Positions 6,301 through 7,610 of a stretch of 7,610 nucleotides of DNA are shown here, in pieces. A program made the translations under genes and the position numbers. This stretch comes from Chrysiogenia bacterium (lineage in GTDB: Bacteria; JAGRBM01). Every line of letters starts with the position of its first letter. The first letter of the stretch is position 1. The stretch lies in the NCBI GenBank assembly GCA_020434085.1, contig JAGRBM010000086.1:1-7610 (forward strand), in the 5' to 3' direction. Below the pieces are notes generated by a model. It had not been told where the DNA came from. It saw nothing but the letters and a program-made list of their open reading frames with translations, and did not search any database.

Positions 6301-7610
6301 AGGTGCAAAAGCCTATGAAAGCGTGGGGGGCAATTTCAACACGATTGCTGATCCTGGGTACACAGAGGTCGTAGAGGAGGGTATTCGATCAGCAAGTTTC
6401 GACGCAGCGAGCCTCTCCGATCAGAGTGGCGCAAATGTACATTGTCGCGCCGAGAGTTGGGTGGCCTCTGGTCCAGCGCCGCGCGACCATCCCGATGTCG
6501 AAGCAATCGAATGGAACGCGACGGTTCTACTCGATGAGGGCTATTTGGATATTGCGTTCAGCGCAGTACCTGCGGAACTCAGCCTTCAAGGCAGCCAGAT
6601 TTATCGCGTGGCACTTGCATCTGCACTGGCGGGGCAAACGAGCGAAGCATTTGCGCGACTGGAACTCAGAGAGAATGGCCAAGTGGTTCGCTCCACAGGG
6701 CCAGTGTCAATTTCAAGTGACGGAGAACTGCTGGAACTCGAGTGGTTGCCTTCGGACCTGCTTGACGTGTCGGCGCAAAATGCCTCTCTTCGAGTAATTT
6801 CCATTGGCAATGAGGACTGGACAAACACCATTGCAGTCGAAGCAGTGGACTGGCTCGTAGGTGTCAACAACGTGGCGCCGCAGTTTATGAATGGGCCCAG
6901 CACGAGTGCTGCGGAAGGTGTGCTCTATGAGTTCATGCCCCTGATAAGCGATCCGAATGCATGGAACGGTGATCTCCCGTTTTATGCCATTGAAGGACAG
7001 CCAGCGTGGGCCGAGTTCGATGAGGCCACGGGAAGACTGTGGGGAGTCCCTGGTAACGCAGATGCAGAACTGTCTTATGACAATATCAAAATTACGGTGA
7101 TGGATGAAAGAGGAGGTTTTGGCCAAACTGGTTTGCTTTCAATCTACGTGGTCAACGTTAACTCCGCTCCGACTATCAGCGGCGACCCAGAAACAAGTGT
7201 ATTGGAAGATGAACCGTACAATTTCGTCCCCGGTGCATGGGATGAGGATGAGATTCATGGAGATACGCTGCTATTTACCATTCAAAATCAGCCGGCTTGG
7301 GCCAGTTTTAACTCAAGCACGGGCGCTCTCACAGGAACTCCCGGGCTAGGTGAGGTGGGAACGTACGCAGGGATCGTCATTTCTGTAGAGGACGGTGACA
7401 TGGCCACGGCCTCCCTGCCTCCATTTGACATCGCTGTGCAACCGGATACTGCTCCAGAAATTACCGGAGAGTTGAACCCCCCTTCTGCAGTAGAAGAGAC
7501 ATTTTACACCTACACCGTGGTTGCGACGGATCCCGAGCTCATTGACGGCGACGAGCTGCAAGTTGAGGTCGCGAATCAGCCGACTTGGATGCAGCTGAGC
7601 CAGAGCCTAA
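3356..7610 (+). CDS. Giant secreted modular protein with beta-sandwich and Ig-like repeats (3' truncated)
   Basis: The frame is open from ATG 3356 to the window edge, 1,418 codons with no stop; the end lies outside. Residues 1-24 form a Sec signal peptide: basic MRK, a hydrophobic stretch, and VLA before QQ as the likely cleavage point, so the protein is exported. Residues 25-1170 are a mosaic of repeated beta-sandwich-like modules. The first half of the module carries V-x-V-S-F-P-x-P ... L-Q-E-F-R-V, with its Phe at 157, 275, 387, 498, 724, 951 and 1068. The second half ends in I/V-G-x-V-E-W, with its Trp at 259, 603, 656, 708, 844, 1053 and 1166. From about 1174 come Ig/cadherin-like repeats of He_PIG type, marked by N/G-Q-P-A/T-W at Trp 1218, 1315 and 1411 and T-G-x-L-x-G-x-P, spaced 96-97 residues. 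The protein is rich in Asp/Glu, poor in Cys and Lys, and may bind calcium. No enzyme domain is seen in the visible part. A surface adhesin-like or structural role is inferred. Codon use is less GC-biased than in the upstream genes. Confidence 0.88.
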   Translation, partial: MRKVIVCLFSAAVTSMSGVTAVLAQQTYSASSILDSSNHSGSVQDAQTQGDDQWLPVALPPESTTIAPEEILDGNFDPASVTVIQDNENNQWLSKPIDPPVATTYPPETLVDSGNLDDTNGLADLVEDPDLYAPDYASASWMAPLYDGSDTYVEVSFPYPGNGLQSGPDLQEFRVLVSRSPSSSSRTPSVRLRLKVGGSFITSSNWIDVPSNPTVVSWTWDADLLTNPPYASISLYAEGNASGGPGGQRSTVAFGGVEWNALVRADNDRDVRVSFPASEYLLDETANVQEISALLRKSGTGSPEYQFELWRQGDPGQPSTLIRQGSRQALPVETVEETLAPETILDSQNLDPVTGGIVYVKESPDSSDFQWLTASDGDADTYLSLSFPTPSNDLSLGSNLQQFRVRLREHVEAGTSPTATFRLELWECVDGTTEVQRAVGSDTSLSQYIGSESLHPDEVFNPINLTYATDGLAELADTDASWMEPIDGVADTGVEVSFPTPTAPLLAGPGNQEVRVELQDIAVTGSYTNSEYTIEVLDGATTVASVGPINISGLTAQVISLTWNAGDLPNDPSGADVRVRVSITADGPSGQTSGTMRIGSIEWIAKTEDQGLVASLTWGANSLADPTGADVELRIYGDADSDWTTRGTIEIGSAEWTAKVNDYEVVETFAWEVSELADPGDPYGNRAEVRIVGFSTGDNALEVGAVEWVAANDENLDPFVEFGFSSPVEPLAQGAGLQAMSVRTRSSTGSREDVPELLLEVLVNDCVVASSGNERIWYQGERDVELVWDAASILSCPEAVTLLQNPSYSDDDVINILASDISLRVSALPDQATQNAISLDWVSWSTRTAQELGVDWNVALPPTTVWSYEHGEAELDKIVDSPDQPDGEAVLLSVGESTIRMKPAAITHVESYPPENAVLSYIENDADEADGLAIEYTTDPATAWAQIGVDFGMPPGPLVLGPGLQECRTHIIPGTGAAQNTAGAKAYESVGGNFNTIADPGYTEVVEEGIRSASFDAASLSDQSGANVHCRAESWVASGPAPRDHPDVEAIEWNATVLLDEGYLDIAFSAVPAELSLQGSQIYRVALASALAGQTSEAFARLELRENGQVVRSTGPVSISSDGELLELEWLPSDLLDVSAQNASLRVISIGNEDWTNTIAVEAVDWLVGVNNVAPQFMNGPSTSAAEGVLYEFMPLISDPNAWNGDLPFYAIEGQPAWAEFDEATGRLWGVPGNADAELSYDNIKITVMDERGGFGQTGLLSIYVVNVNSAPTISGDPETSVLEDEPYNFVPGAWDEDEIHGDTLLFTIQNQPAWASFNSSTGALTGTPGLGEVGTYAGIVISVEDGDMATASLPPFDIAVQPDTAPEITGELNPPSAVEETFYTYTVVATDPELIDGDELQVEVANQPTWMQLSQSL
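5021..5485 (+). repeat. Tandem triplication of a half-module inside the giant protein
   Basis: Residues about 556-607, 608-660 and 661-710 are three successive copies of the second half of the beta module. Each has a tryptophan strand (SLTW, SLTW, TFAW; Trp 563, 618, 671), then a loop of the type L-x-D-P-x-G-A-D (or the related DPYGNRAE), a V/E-R/L-R strand, and the closing strand MRIGSIEW, IEIGSAEW or LEVGAVEW (Trp 603, 656, 708). Spacing is 52-55 residues. No first-half segment (SFP ... LQEFRV) lies between them, so the half was duplicated separately from the whole module. The DNA copies are diverged, so the duplication is old. Confidence 0.7.
6875..7610 (+). repeat. Ig/cadherin-like He_PIG-type repeats in the giant protein
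   Basis: Two full repeats and part of a third: residues about 1174-1270, 1271-1365 and 1366 to the edge. Each starts with A-P-x-(F/I) and contains D-(P/E) ... G-D before a strand, then Q-P-(A/T)-W. The complete ones continue with (D/S)-x-x-T-G-x-L-x-G-x-P and (V/I)-x-(V)-x-D, matching the Pfam putative Ig domain pattern as I remember it. Such repeats act as extended spacers or adhesion domains on the outside of bacterial cells, and often number many more. The array very probably continues beyond the window. Confidence 0.75.

Noticed and set aside
6239-6330. Possible frameshift in the giant gene where LQEFRV becomes LQECRTHIIP
   Set aside because: The local sequence diverges from other copies, but the same frame resumes recognisable module sequence on both sides, so divergence is sufficient.
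3603-7561. Numerous short forward and reverse open frames inside the giant gene
   Set aside because: All are out of frame with the continuous 1,418-codon reading frame, which was read codon by codon from 3356 to the edge without a stop and shows internal repeats throughout.

Overview
The window looks like bacterial, probably Gram-negative, DNA from an organism of fairly high GC content. The arguments are dense prokaryotic genes with Shine-Dalgarno sites, a YchN/DsrE-type small sulfur-family protein, an XRE regulator, and a very large secreted protein with a Sec signal peptide and Ig-like repeats. No ribosomal RNA or housekeeping marker is present, so the lineage cannot be fixed.

Left part (1-507): the last 30 codons of a rightward gene end at 95. 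A roughly 410-bp non-coding stretch follows, unusually rich in ordered repeats: a perfect 10-bp-arm inverted repeat (130-151), an AT-centred 17-bp dyad (215-261), four head-to-tail 11-bp units starting with GTGGTGG (255-298) and further GTGGTGG copies (389-412). It looks like a protein-binding array, either an operator or an iteron-type origin. A G-rich simple-sequence repeat is the main alternative.

Middle (508-2882): three rightward genes with strongly GC-ending codons. They are a complete DsrE/YchN-like protein (508-861), a 330-bp GC-rich gap without a gene but with hairpin potential, a minimal XRE helix-turn-helix protein (1192-1434), and a 500-residue proline-rich, acidic protein of unknown function (1380-2882). 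The last gene starts inside the XRE gene and carries its own good ribosome-binding site. The XRE/unknown pair looks like a translationally coupled unit, plausibly from a mobile or phage-like element, but no integrase, capsid or packaging gene is visible.

Right part (2883-7610): a 473-bp gap with only weak structures precedes one open reading frame that begins at 3356 and runs off the window end, at least 1,418 codons without a stop. It encodes a secreted, acidic, modular protein. A signal peptide is followed by a mosaic of repeated beta-sandwich-like modules, including a tandem triplication of a half-module, and then by three Ig/cadherin-like (He_PIG-type) repeats of about 97 residues, the third cut by the window edge. 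Codon use is clearly less GC-biased than in the middle genes. It is probably a surface or secreted adhesin-like protein.

No tie between the left/middle genes and the giant secreted protein can be shown. No complete known defence, toxin or biosynthetic system is present. The most unusual items are the repeat array at 130-412, the overlapping XRE/unknown gene pair, and the irregular module mosaic of the large protein.
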